Shown here: positions 53,305 through 62,363 of the stretch, piece after piece
Numbering within the stretch: the first letter of the stretch is position 1
Layout of the letters: the number at the start of each line of letters is the position of its first letter
DNA from: Bacteroidales bacterium
Lineage (GTDB): Bacteria; Bacteroidota; Bacteroidia; Bacteroidales; UBA932
DNA: 64,000 nt
Assembly (NCBI GenBank): GCA_017412645.1
Contig: JAFPWX010000011.1
Location: 1 to 64,000, forward strand
Direction of reading: 5' to 3'
Notes under the pieces: generated by a model
The model's database searches: none
What the model saw: only the letters and a program-made list of their open reading frames with translations
Told to the model about the DNA's origin: nothing
Position numbers and translations under genes: made by a program

Positions 53305-56256
53305 TTAGAATCTGAAATAAATGTTAAGCATGTAGTTGAAGCCGCTCATGTAGAAGTACTTGGGATCGAACTTGTAGTACTTCTCCTTGGAGACGGTGTT
53401 GTCGACCATACGGGTCTGCTCGTAACCACCGGTTTTCACCGAGGTGTTGTTCAGGAGGTTCCTGGCGTTGAGCGAGAAACCGAGCTGGTATTTGTACTGG
53501 ATGAACCAGCTCTTGCCGACCGACAGGTTCATGAGGAACACCGGATCGAACTTCTCCTGGGTGGTCATGTATTCGACTTCCGTGGGAGTGACGATGCCGT
53601 CGGGACCCGCGGTGGCGTAGTCGGTGCGGTAGAGAGGATTCATGTCGAGGTAGGACTCGCCGAAGTACTGGCAGTCGGCCTCGAAGAACCAGTAGTTGAT
53701 GCTGTAGTTAAGACCGACGGATGCGGCGATCTGCGGAGCGGCGGGGAGGTAGTGCCTCTGGTAGCGCTCGATCTCTTCGGTAGGATTGCCGTACTCGTCT
53801 TTCACGTACACGGGACTCATGGCCCAGTAGCTCACCGGGATGGTGTACTTGCCGCCGAAGCTCACGGGCTCGGCGCTGTTGTCGATGGTCTGGGTCATCA
53901 TCGGGGTGGAGATATACTCGGCCCTGCCTGCGGCCACAGCTCCCTGGACGAAGAGGTTCTGCACGGGAGTGGGGACCTTGTAGCCCAGTTCAAGGCCGTA
54001 GTGGCGCTCGTCGATGCCAGTCAGCACGTAGTTGGAGAACGCGTTCTGGATGTCATCGTATGCGCTCATCACCTTGCTCTGGTCCCAGATCTTGGTGTAG
54101 TATGCGGAGAGACGGGCGTTGTATCCGTTACCGGAATACTGCCAGTTCACATCGGTCGAGAAGGACTTGATACTGGTGAGGCCCGGAGTCACGGTATTGC
54201 GGGTACGGGCCGACACGAAGGCCTGGTTGAAGGTGGGCGCATCGCGGAAGTAACCCACGTTGGCATACACCCTCATGTTGCCCTTGATGACGTAGTTGAG
54301 ATTGGCCTTCACAGCACCGGTAGGCTTGACGACCGGCCTGGAGAAACCGTAAGAGGTGACGGCCTGTCCGGTCATGGGATCGATAACCGGCTGGATGGTC
54401 GTACCGTAAGTCTTGTTGATCTCGGTGATCTCGGCCTGAGTTCCCGGGAAGAGGCCCTTGCGGACGAGGCCCTCACGCCAGAGGCCGGTGACGCCGATGC
54501 GTCCGCCGAAGCTGGCGCTGAAGTTGCCGAACACCATCTTCATGTTACCCCAGATATTGAGGGAACGGACATTGGCCATGTAGTCGTAGCCGTAGTGGTC
54601 GCCCTCTTTCAGGATGCGGGCAGTACCGTTGTTGACGAGATAGTAATCGAGGTCGTTCTGGAGCTTGTAAGCTTCGGAACCGAACTCCCTCTCGGCGAAG
54701 TTGTCGATATCGAGGTAGTAGGATCCTCCGAGGAGGTCGGCCACCTGCTTGTAGTAGTGAGTGCGGTTATACCTGAGCTGGCCGCCGCCCACGAGTGTCA
54801 TCCACTCCAGCGGACGCCATTTGCCGTCGAGCTTGAAGTTGAGGTCGTTCTGGTCCACGTGACGCTCTTCCTGGACGTATTTCGAACGGGCACCGTAGGT
54901 CTCGATGTTCTGACGGTTCACGTTGTAGAGACGGTCCCAGTTGATGTGCGTGGCATTGGGATAGTCGGCCGGATGCTCCCACACTTCCTTCGCGGCTGCG
55001 TACTTCACGAAGTTGGCCCTGCCGTAGTCGGAATTGGTCATGTAGAAGTACGACGGAAGGTTGCGGTAGTAGTCGGGCCTGGGATCCAGGGCATCGTACC
55101 AGTCAAGTGCGGTGTAGCCGTTGGTACCGAAACGGTAGAGCAGCGTGGCCGCCAGCGAGAACTCGTCGGACGGAGTGAACTCGTACTTGAGTAGGGCGAT
55201 GGGCTCATGGGTCTTGCGAACGCGGGCGTTGCGGACCTGGCCGTTCTGGTAGCCCCAGTTGGAGTTGTACATATTGGTTCCCACAAGGTCGTAGACTTCC
55301 TGCGTGGATGCGTTCTGCGCTCCCCTCTCGCCCGGAGTGGCGAAGAAGACAGCACTGAGCTTGTGAGCGTCGCCGAAGTACTTGTCGGCCGCAAGATAAT
55401 ATGCGAACGAGCGATAGTACACGCCGTCGATCCAGTCGTTGCCGCCCAGACGGGCACTCACGTTTGCGGCGAAAGCCCAACCGTTATCCATCACGCCAGT
55501 GGCATAAGAAGCCATGAGGCGGAGGCGGTAAAGGGTGCTGTTGGTGAGCACGCTACCGCGGAGACCCTTGCGCACGGCGGAGGCAGTGCCGTCGATATTG
55601 GTGGTACCGTTGTAGCCGCCGATGGTGTAGTCGGTGGCATCCATACCCACGGAGGTGTCTTTCGTACGCATGGCCTCGTTAAGGCCGCTCCAGAGGGAGA
55701 ACGGACCGTATCCGGTGAGGGCGTCGTTGAGTTTCACGCCTGCCAGATAAACCTCCTGAGTCTCACTGTTGTAGCCTCTTTGTTTGAAGCGCACCGAGGA
55801 GAAGCCGTAACCGACAATGTTGGAGAAGATGTCGTTGGAGTCGAAGAGAACGGACGAATTGTCGTTGAATCCGCTGTCGTCCATATCGAACTCGTTGGAC
55901 ACCGCATCGTCGAGCTCCTCCGCCTTCTGGGCACCGGAGAGCGACAGGTTGAACATGTTCTTGACATATCCGTCGTTCACGGTGACCCCCACCTGCTGTT
56001 CGAGGTAGTCGGGAGCGTCGATCACGAGGGAATACATGCCGTCGGGCAGATTCTCGATGAGGAAGGTGCCGTCGGCTGCCGAAGTGGCATAAGCCACCGG
56101 GGCCGCGCCCTGGTACAGGATCAGCTTGGCGTTCTCGACCGGCTGACGGTCGTTGCGGCTGATGACCGTACCCTTCACTCCTCCGGTGGGCTCTTCCTGT
56201 GCGAAGATGGACGTGGAGGCGAGAAGTGCGGCGATGATGAGTATCAGTTTTCGCAT
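53305..56256 (-). CDS. SusC-like TonB-dependent receptor
   Basis: Outer-membrane active transporter, 983 residues. Signal peptide MRKLILIIAALLASTSIFAQ, carboxypeptidase-regulatory-like domain (about 25-108: GGVKGTVISRNDRQPVENAKL), plug (about 115-250: VRFKQRGYNSETQEVYLAGVKLND), then a long barrel ending MLNIYFRF with a terminal Phe. No SusD homologue is adjacent. Downstream DUF5689 (4 nt) and upstream nuclease genes (13 nt) indicate a dedicated importer, inferred to take nucleotides or oligonucleotides. Confidence 0.94.
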   Translation of the reverse strand: MRKLILIIAALLASTSIFAQEEPTGGVKGTVISRNDRQPVENAKLILYQGAAPVAYATSAADGTFLIENLPDGMYSLVIDAPDYLEQQVGVTVNDGYVKNMFNLSLSGAQKAEELDDAVSNEFDMDDSGFNDNSSVLFDSNDIFSNIVGYGFSSVRFKQRGYNSETQEVYLAGVKLNDALTGYGPFSLWSGLNEAMRTKDTSVGMDATDYTIGGYNGTTNIDGTASAVRKGLRGSVLTNSTLYRLRLMASYATGVMDNGWAFAANVSARLGGNDWIDGVYYRSFAYYLAADKYFGDAHKLSAVFFATPGERGAQNASTQEVYDLVGTNMYNSNWGYQNGQVRNARVRKTHEPIALLKYEFTPSDEFSLAATLLYRFGTNGYTALDWYDALDPRPDYYRNLPSYFYMTNSDYGRANFVKYAAAKEVWEHPADYPNATHINWDRLYNVNRQNIETYGARSKYVQEERHVDQNDLNFKLDGKWRPLEWMTLVGGGQLRYNRTHYYKQVADLLGGSYYLDIDNFAEREFGSEAYKLQNDLDYYLVNNGTARILKEGDHYGYDYMANVRSLNIWGNMKMVFGNFSASFGGRIGVTGLWREGLVRKGLFPGTQAEITEINKTYGTTIQPVIDPMTGQAVTSYGFSRPVVKPTGAVKANLNYVIKGNMRVYANVGYFRDAPTFNQAFVSARTRNTVTPGLTSIKSFSTDVNWQYSGNGYNARLSAYYTKIWDQSKVMSAYDDIQNAFSNYVLTGIDERHYGLELGYKVPTPVQNLFVQGAVAAGRAEYISTPMMTQTIDNSAEPVSFGGKYTIPVSYWAMSPVYVKDEYGNPTEEIERYQRHYLPAAPQIAASVGLNYSINYWFFEADCQYFGESYLDMNPLYRTDYATAGPDGIVTPTEVEYMTTQEKFDPVFLMNLSVGKSWFIQYKYQLGFSLNARNLLNNTSVKTGGYEQTRMVDNTVSKEKYYKFDPKYFYMSGFNYMLNIYFRF

Positions 56257-56269
56257 ATTGCTGGTATTA

Positions 56270-57346
56270 CTACTTGGTGACTACTATGTAGGTGGGATAG
56301 TGGTCGGAATAGCCGCCCACGAAGGCGCCGTTCGAGAAAGTGCGGAACGGTGTGCCCTTGTACTGACCCTTCTGCTGGGTCATGAAAGGCTTGCTGAACA
56401 CTCGTCCGTAGAATTTCTTCTTCACTATCGGCCTTATTGCGTAGGTGCCCTCGGGAGCGTTCACGAGGCTGCTGTTCACGAGGATGATGTCGTAGATATT
56501 GGTCTCTCCCCTGTAGTAGAGGGAGCTGTAGCCTGCTTTGAGCATGCTCAGGAATGGAGAGAAGAAATCCACCGGTCCCACGTCTTCTATCTTTTCCCTG
56601 CCGTGCATGTATTTCACCATGCTGGGATCGGAGGGATTGTCGTTCATGTCGCCCATCACGACTATCTTGATGCCGGGGAAGTCCTCCTGGAGTTCCATAG
56701 CCCTCTTGTAGATGATTTCCGCTCCGCGGGGACGGAGGTCGGCTCCCTTACCGCCGAGACGAGACGGAAGGTGGGCGACGAAGATGGCAAACATCTCACC
56801 GTCAAGCAGGCCCCTCACCATGAGCACGTCGCGGGTGCGGAAATTGGCCTTCTCCTCTTCGGTCCAGGCGCTGAAGTCGATATCGGAACCGTCGAAAGTG
56901 AAGGGAATGGCCTCGCTCGCGAGCATCTTGAAGAGCTCGGGCTTATAGAAGAGGGCCACGTCCACGCCACGGCGGTCGGGGCTGTCGTAATGCACTATCT
57001 GGTAGTTGGCCGCGGCAATCTCGGGCTCGTTCACCAGGTCGTCGAGCACATGGCGGTTCTCGACCTCGCTGACGCCCAGGATGGCATGCCAGCAGCCGTT
57101 GTCGTCACGCATGGCCTTGATAACGGAAGCCATGTTGTGGAGCTTCTTGGCATACTTGGCCTCGGTCCACTGGTTCTGGCCATCGGGCAGATACTGGTAG
57201 TCGTTCTTGCCCTCGTCGTGATAGGTGTCGAACAGGTTCTCAAGGTTGTAGAAACCGATCACGCGGCTCGTATGCCCTTTTCCCTGGGCGAAGGCCGCCG
57301 ATACGGCTACGAAGATGAGAAGAACTGTCAGAAGACGTTTTTTCAT
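56270..57346 (-). CDS. Exported endonuclease/exonuclease/phosphatase family protein
   Basis: DNase I-like phosphoesterase, 358 residues. Signal peptide MKKRLLTVLLIFVAVSAAFAQ; catalytic motifs FYNLENLFD, LGVSEVENR (metal-binding Glu), RRGVDVALFYK, VAHLPSR, GDMNDNPSD and the terminal GGYSDHYP. The full set of EEP residues is present, so it should be active, hydrolysing phosphodiester or phosphomonoester bonds in the periplasm or at the surface. It lies between the nuclease lipoprotein (20 nt) and the TonB receptor (13 nt). Confidence 0.93.
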   Translation of the reverse strand: MKKRLLTVLLIFVAVSAAFAQGKGHTSRVIGFYNLENLFDTYHDEGKNDYQYLPDGQNQWTEAKYAKKLHNMASVIKAMRDDNGCWHAILGVSEVENRHVLDDLVNEPEIAAANYQIVHYDSPDRRGVDVALFYKPELFKMLASEAIPFTFDGSDIDFSAWTEEEKANFRTRDVLMVRGLLDGEMFAIFVAHLPSRLGGKGADLRPRGAEIIYKRAMELQEDFPGIKIVVMGDMNDNPSDPSMVKYMHGREKIEDVGPVDFFSPFLSMLKAGYSSLYYRGETNIYDIILVNSSLVNAPEGTYAIRPIVKKKFYGRVFSKPFMTQQKGQYKGTPFRTFSNGAFVGGYSDHYPTYIVVTK

Positions 57347-57366
57347 ATTTGTCTATTTTTATTTGT

Positions 57367-58572
57367 TTACCACCAATAGGAGAGTTTCTTCGGGTCTTCG
57401 GTTTCGATGGTTTCCGCCATGGAGGCGCCAACCACGGAAGGAAGGTTCACGAAGAAGTCTACTCCGGTGATCCGCTCCAGTTCGCGTATGGACATTGCCA
57501 TGCTGCTGTTCACTGCGCGGTTCGCATTATCTGCGTTGTGTTCGAGGTAGATGGCGCATGCGTTGTAGCCTGCATGGCCGAAGGTACCGCTCGGGTTGTA
57601 GCGGAGCACCGCTTTGTAATATGCTCCGGGAGAGACAACTGACTTTCCGTTGTTGTCGGAAGCTACGCCGTAGCGGGGCTCGATAACGCAGCCGGTCACC
57701 ACATAGAGCGTGTCGCAGGCTTTCGCCCAGGCGCGGACGCGGTCTTCCAGCTTGGCCCACACGCCGGAGTTGAAGCTTCCGAGCTGCGGGGTCATGTTGG
57801 TGCCGTAGAAGGTTTCCTTATTGGCAACGGGGCGATAGCGGTCGGCCGACGGGATCTGGTGCCCGCGGTTCATTCCGTAGAGCCCCCGGTAGTTGCCGGA
57901 GGTGATGACGGCCTGGTCGCTCACAGGCATGAGCGGATCCACCGCCCAGGCATTGCTGCGCTTGCCCGTGCCGCCGATGAGGACGCTATTGAGCGGGTAA
58001 GCCACCCACACGGCTATGCGTGCGGAATAGTCGTAATAGTACGAATAGTTGCGCGTCTTTTTGCCGTCTACCGTCATGGGATGATGGTAGAAGTCCATTC
58101 CGTCGGACGCGCTGGTGGCCGGCAGTTCGAGCCATTTGGGACTGGCCGTGGGCGTGCCGGTGCGGCTGCTGGCAGGCTGTTCGCTGGCTGTCCCTTTCTG
58201 GAACACGTCTAACGAAGCGCTGCCGTAGCAGTCGGTAACCGTGAGGGTCACGGCACGTTCGGTCTCCTTGGGATTGGCCTTGCAGGTCAAGAGCTGCGAC
58301 CCGGAGTTGCCGCTGCCGGAGTATGCGGTGAGGCTCGCCCATTCGGCGGTCTCGCCGTCATAGCTCAGGGTCAGGGTCCAGTCGGCCGAGGATTTCACGT
58401 AGATGAAAGCCTCGTCACCGCTCTGGCTCATGTACTCCTTGCCGTCCTCGATGGAGATGGACGGAGGCGTGCCGGTTTCCTTGTCAGGCTTGCACGAGAA
58501 GAATGCCAGTGACAGCGCCAGAAGCGCTGCCACAGGCAGGAAGAGATGCGTGAATAGACTGCGCACTGACAA
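57367..58572 (-). CDS. NUC1-type DNA/RNA non-specific endonuclease lipoprotein with BACON domain
   Basis: A 401-residue surface nuclease. Lipobox FFSC (Cys27), BACON domain (about 35-127, SSADWTLTLSYDGETAEWASLT) and a beta-beta-alpha-metal nuclease domain (about 170-395). The catalytic DRGH motif reads NRGH (235-238, His238), in NRGHQIPSADRY. The metal Asn region follows as TNMTPQLGSFNSGVWAKLE. Asp-to-Asn at the first motif position is tolerated in related enzymes, so activity is likely. It directly abuts the large lipoprotein gene (0 nt). Confidence 0.92.
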   Translation of the reverse strand: MSVRSLFTHLFLPVAALLALSLAFFSCKPDKETGTPPSISIEDGKEYMSQSGDEAFIYVKSSADWTLTLSYDGETAEWASLTAYSGSGNSGSQLLTCKANPKETERAVTLTVTDCYGSASLDVFQKGTASEQPASSRTGTPTASPKWLELPATSASDGMDFYHHPMTVDGKKTRNYSYYYDYSARIAVWVAYPLNSVLIGGTGKRSNAWAVDPLMPVSDQAVITSGNYRGLYGMNRGHQIPSADRYRPVANKETFYGTNMTPQLGSFNSGVWAKLEDRVRAWAKACDTLYVVTGCVIEPRYGVASDNNGKSVVSPGAYYKAVLRYNPSGTFGHAGYNACAIYLEHNADNANRAVNSSMAMSIRELERITGVDFFVNLPSVVGASMAETIETEDPKKLSYWW

Positions 58573-61500
58573 CTATTCAGAAAGTTTGTAAATGGCTATC
58601 GGTTGCTGATTGGTGTATGAGGTGCTCTTGTAATACCTGAACCTCATCTGATTAGCCGTTTTGTTGAAGCGAAGGTGTGTACTGGAACATGCAATGTCTG
58701 CGACTCCGTCCGCAACAGATACACTGTTGGCATTGGCGGGAACAGAAGAACTCGTCTTCATTGCATTCTCATCCTTGGTCATATAAATATAACTTCCAGA
58801 CTGACTCTTTATCGAATAGCCGCCTTCGGCTTTTGCGATTGTAAAATAGAAGTCGTCTGAAGCTTCAGCGACAGTGATACTATTGTCAGTTATGGTAACT
58901 TCCTTATAATCATTGGCTGCATCCAAAGTGGCAAGCGAGCCGTCGAAAGCATATCCAGCCTCTTCGTATACAATAAGATACTGTCCTGAATAATCGTCCA
59001 AGGACCCGGTAACCTTTGTGTACACATGGTCTTCGCCAGTAAGCACCGGTGCAGCAGCCTGGGTAATGGTTACAACGATATCCTCTATATCTTCAGCCTT
59101 GAAGGTTACGGTGTAGACCTTGGCGTTCTCGGTGTCTTCGTTGGCCGGGAAACTCACCTTCACGCTGGCAGATGCATCGCCGGAAGCCTTGTCAAGCTCC
59201 GCGCCGGCGCTGGCGGTTGCATTCCAGGCCACGTTCGCGGTAAGGGCGATGGTGTGGGAGGTAGAGCTGGCCGCTACATCAACGGCATTCTTGTCGACAT
59301 TGAAGATAGGAGTAACTTCGCCTGTTGATTCCTTGGAAACGAACACGAACTGATGGAACTTGTTCTTGGACTGATATCCGGTGTAGTAACCATATACCGT
59401 TGCAGTCTCACCGTTGGTGAAGAGCGCCTTGTTAGCATCGGAAAGATTGCTTAAGGAGACATAGGTGTTGGCGCCATCCATGGTGAACTGATAGTAATTA
59501 CCATTGACCCCGAGGGTTCCCTTGAACTTAGCGTAGAAGGGATAGCTGTTGCTCTGGGTTTCGTACGCATTGATTGCAGCGCCGGTGATATCGAGAGCTT
59601 CACCATAAAGCACGTCGTTGTTATTAGAGAGCACCGTAGCAGTCGGCGATGCGATTTCTGCAAGGCCATAGTACCATTTGAAGGTACCGTTTACGTTGAC
59701 CTTGTCGCCAACCTTCATTCCGTGAGAAGTAGAATTCGCATTTATGTAAAGGGGCGTTGTACCGTCTGTTACAATGTAATTCTTAGTCTCAACAGCGCAG
59801 ACAATCACATTGCGGATTTCAACAGTGGTGTTGTCCGCACTCTTGATAATCTCAGAAAGGTCGGTTACTGCATTCTCATCAATCTTTTTGGCCTGGGTGA
59901 TAGTAACCTTCACATCGTCGCAGCCATTGGCAGACACTGTCAGATTAGCAACGACCTCGTTATCGAACGACTCATTGGCCGGGAATGCCACGGTAACCTC
60001 TGCATTGCCTTCGCCGGAAGCCGGAGTGGCTACGAAGTTTGCCTTGTCGCTGGCTATGCTCCAAGCGACATTGGACTGCACGTTGAATTTGGCGGAGGTG
60101 TCTACAGCCTTAACGCTGATGGTCGCGGGGACAACCGCAAGACGGGCCTCGACATCCTGACCATATGTTACACCTACCTGCTGGAAGCGGTAGTTGCCGG
60201 AAGTGAGAGGACAGGTAAGCACAACCTCGTTGGCCTTGCCGGTCCAGGTGAGGATGTTCTTGTCGCTGTCGAAGGTGCAGGAACCAACGGTGAAGAGCTT
60301 GGAAAGATCCCCCTCAACCGGGTTGTAGGTGGCGCTGTTATCCTTGGGAGCGAAGAGGTATTCAATCTTTACGATAGGCCTTGAGGACTTGATCTCGAGA
60401 GAACCGCCCTGGTACATACGGGCTGCGGTGCCGGTGTCGTAGTACTTACCATTGTTTCCGCCTCCGAGGAAGGAGAAGGATGCATCACCGACCACAATCG
60501 GATTGGTAAAAGCATTGCCGTTGGTGACCTTCTGGTCGTGAGCAACGTTTGCTGCGATGAACACATCGTCACCTGCAACAGCTGCCTCTACCGGAGTATA
60601 GGTAGCCTGGCCGGTTACGGTGACTGCCACGAACTGGTGGTACTGATTCTTGCTTTCCCAGCCGGTGTAGTAACCGGTGAGCTCGACTACATTACCCTCG
60701 CCCCAGCTGGTGCCGGTAGCATCGGCGAACATTGCGGACGGAGCGCTCACAAGCGACATGTAACCGTCGTATCCCTCAACCTTGAACTGGGTGTAGCTGC
60801 CATCCTTGTGGACCGTTGCGGTGGCATGTGCGTAGATAGGATACCATGTACCCTTGTAGTTGGTGGATTCCTCATCGGTAGCTGCCTTGGTGACGGCGTT
60901 GGTAAGGAAGTCCTTAGTGATTTCGGTGGCATCGCCATAAACAGGAGTTGCGGTGCCCGTCTTCTTTTCGCTGGAGTCTACGATTTCGTATTCACCCCAG
61001 TAGTACTTGAAGGTACCGATGATGGAGACCTTGTCGCCAACGGCAAGCTTCGGATCCGCGTTCTTGTAGACGTAGATGCTGGTGGTGCCATCGGAAATCA
61101 CATATGCCTTGGTGTTAACAGCGGTGACGGTGGCGTTGAGCACGGTAACCGCGCTACCGGGAGTCTTGGCAACGATGGTTGCAAGGTTGGTAACCTCGTC
61201 GCTGTCGGGGATATTACCGGACTGGTCCAGTCCAAGGCTTTCAGCGTTGGTGAAGTCAAGAGCCTGGCCGCCGCTTGCAGCAGATACCTGGACATCGTCG
61301 ATGCTATAGACGTTGTTCTGGAGAGCCGCCGGGATCTTGAACACCACGGTAAGGTTTTCAGTACCGGCGGGAACGGAGAACTTGGCGGTTGCGAGGTCCC
61401 AGTTGCCAACGGGATCAACTGCTACGCCGTCTGCCACGGTTGCGAAGGTGTAGGGAACATCGACGCCCTTGATGCCGTCGATACTGACGTACACCTTGAA

Positions 61501-62220
61501 TTCCTCATGGTTGAAGGTGTTGTCCTTGTCGTCCTGACCGTAGCGCTGGCCGCCGAAGGAAACGGCGAGATTGGTCTTGCCGCCGAGCGCGATGTTCTTC
61601 ACGGCGAACAGGGCCTGCTTGCCGAAGAAGAGCTTGTTGTGGCCCGATCCTGCATAGAGGGAGTAGCCGGACTGGTCGTCAGAGAGCTTTCCACTGTTAC
61701 GGACCGACATGGTCTTGAACTCGTAGGAAACGTTCGCGATGCCGTTGCCGCTTTCGTTCTTCCAACACTCGGTCTGGTCGAGGTAGGGCCAGCTGTCGTT
61801 CACCTTGGCCACTTCAGTCTTGTCGAAGTCGTTCTTGTAGAGGAGGGACTCCTCGAGGGAACCGGCTTCGCCTTCCTGCTTCACCTTGAGCACCGCGTCG
61901 GAGAAACCGATGGTGAAGGTGATGTTGGCGTTGCGCTCAATGTCGGGGTTCGACTTGGCAGTAAGGGTTATCTTCTGCTTTTTGTTGGAGCCCTTGCCGT
62001 TGTCGGGTGTAACGGTGAGCCAGTCGGGCGCGCCGTTTACAGTCCATTCACGGGTGGCTGTGAGACCGACGGTCGCGCTTGCGCCCGCCTCGAAAGAGAG
62101 AGTGACCTCAGTGGGGTCTACGGAAATCTTCGCAGCCCCGAGTTGTTCTTCCTTTTCGCAGGAAGTGAGGAGAGTAACTGCCGCCAATGCAGCAATTGCC
62201 AGGATTCTTGAGAACTTCAT
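58573..62220 (-). CDS. Giant BACON / OB-module surface lipoprotein
   Basis: A 1215-residue lipoprotein (LLTSC, Cys21). Apparent order: BACON 1 (about 30-117), choice-of-anchor J-like jelly roll (about 120-325), OB/DUF5689-like module A (about 340-545), second jelly-roll-like domain (about 550-690), BACON 2 (695-785), OB module B (about 790-975), BACON 3 (978-1065) and a C-terminal domain ending NQMRFRYYKSTSYTNQQPIA. Modules A and B are clear duplicates (NTKAYVISDGTTSIYVY versus ETKNYIVTDGTTPLYIN; GYYTGWESKNQYHQFVAV versus GYYTGYQSKNKFHQFVFV). No catalytic site is seen; it is probably a surface binder. First gene of the nuclease operon. Confidence 0.88.
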   Translation of the reverse strand: MKFSRILAIAALAAVTLLTSCEKEEQLGAAKISVDPTEVTLSFEAGASATVGLTATREWTVNGAPDWLTVTPDNGKGSNKKQKITLTAKSNPDIERNANITFTIGFSDAVLKVKQEGEAGSLEESLLYKNDFDKTEVAKVNDSWPYLDQTECWKNESGNGIANVSYEFKTMSVRNSGKLSDDQSGYSLYAGSGHNKLFFGKQALFAVKNIALGGKTNLAVSFGGQRYGQDDKDNTFNHEEFKVYVSIDGIKGVDVPYTFATVADGVAVDPVGNWDLATAKFSVPAGTENLTVVFKIPAALQNNVYSIDDVQVSAASGGQALDFTNAESLGLDQSGNIPDSDEVTNLATIVAKTPGSAVTVLNATVTAVNTKAYVISDGTTSIYVYKNADPKLAVGDKVSIIGTFKYYWGEYEIVDSSEKKTGTATPVYGDATEITKDFLTNAVTKAATDEESTNYKGTWYPIYAHATATVHKDGSYTQFKVEGYDGYMSLVSAPSAMFADATGTSWGEGNVVELTGYYTGWESKNQYHQFVAVTVTGQATYTPVEAAVAGDDVFIAANVAHDQKVTNGNAFTNPIVVGDASFSFLGGGNNGKYYDTGTAARMYQGGSLEIKSSRPIVKIEYLFAPKDNSATYNPVEGDLSKLFTVGSCTFDSDKNILTWTGKANEVVLTCPLTSGNYRFQQVGVTYGQDVEARLAVVPATISVKAVDTSAKFNVQSNVAWSIASDKANFVATPASGEGNAEVTVAFPANESFDNEVVANLTVSANGCDDVKVTITQAKKIDENAVTDLSEIIKSADNTTVEIRNVIVCAVETKNYIVTDGTTPLYINANSTSHGMKVGDKVNVNGTFKWYYGLAEIASPTATVLSNNNDVLYGEALDITGAAINAYETQSNSYPFYAKFKGTLGVNGNYYQFTMDGANTYVSLSNLSDANKALFTNGETATVYGYYTGYQSKNKFHQFVFVSKESTGEVTPIFNVDKNAVDVAASSTSHTIALTANVAWNATASAGAELDKASGDASASVKVSFPANEDTENAKVYTVTFKAEDIEDIVVTITQAAAPVLTGEDHVYTKVTGSLDDYSGQYLIVYEEAGYAFDGSLATLDAANDYKEVTITDNSITVAEASDDFYFTIAKAEGGYSIKSQSGSYIYMTKDENAMKTSSSVPANANSVSVADGVADIACSSTHLRFNKTANQMRFRYYKSTSYTNQQPIAIYKLSE

Positions 62221-62278
62221 AATGTTATTGTTTTGTGTTTGTATTAGTTTCCAGCGGGTTTTAACGCAATATAGCTTT

Positions 62279-62286
62279 CAAATATA
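62279..62286 (-). promoter_or_regulatory. -7 box of the nuclease/TonB operon
   Basis: TATATTTG on the minus strand, 58 nt before the ATG at 62220. It is the only good box found upstream of the long 62220-to-46269 gene string. Confidence 0.6.
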
Positions 62287-62311
62287 GTTATTCCTTCGGA
62301 ATAAAGCAAAA

Positions 62312-62339
62312 AAAAGCGCAACCGTGAGGCTGCGCTTTT
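62312..62339 (-). terminator. Terminator of the upstream BACON/OB lipoprotein gene
   Basis: AAAAGCGCA (62312-62320) pairs with TGCGCTTTT (62331-62339). On the minus strand the stem is followed by a T-run (complement of the A-run at 62308-62315). Confidence 0.85.
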
Positions 62340-62363
62340 CGGGAATATCGAAAGATTTGTCTG

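Noticed and set aside
53284..55194. 636-codon frame opposite the TonB receptor
   Set aside because: Val/Gly/Glu/His-rich composition typical of an antisense shadow of GC-rich codons; the minus strand encodes an unmistakable receptor.
60538..62211. 557-codon frame opposite the giant lipoprotein
   Set aside because: Antisense shadow; the minus strand has a lipobox and BACON/OB domains.
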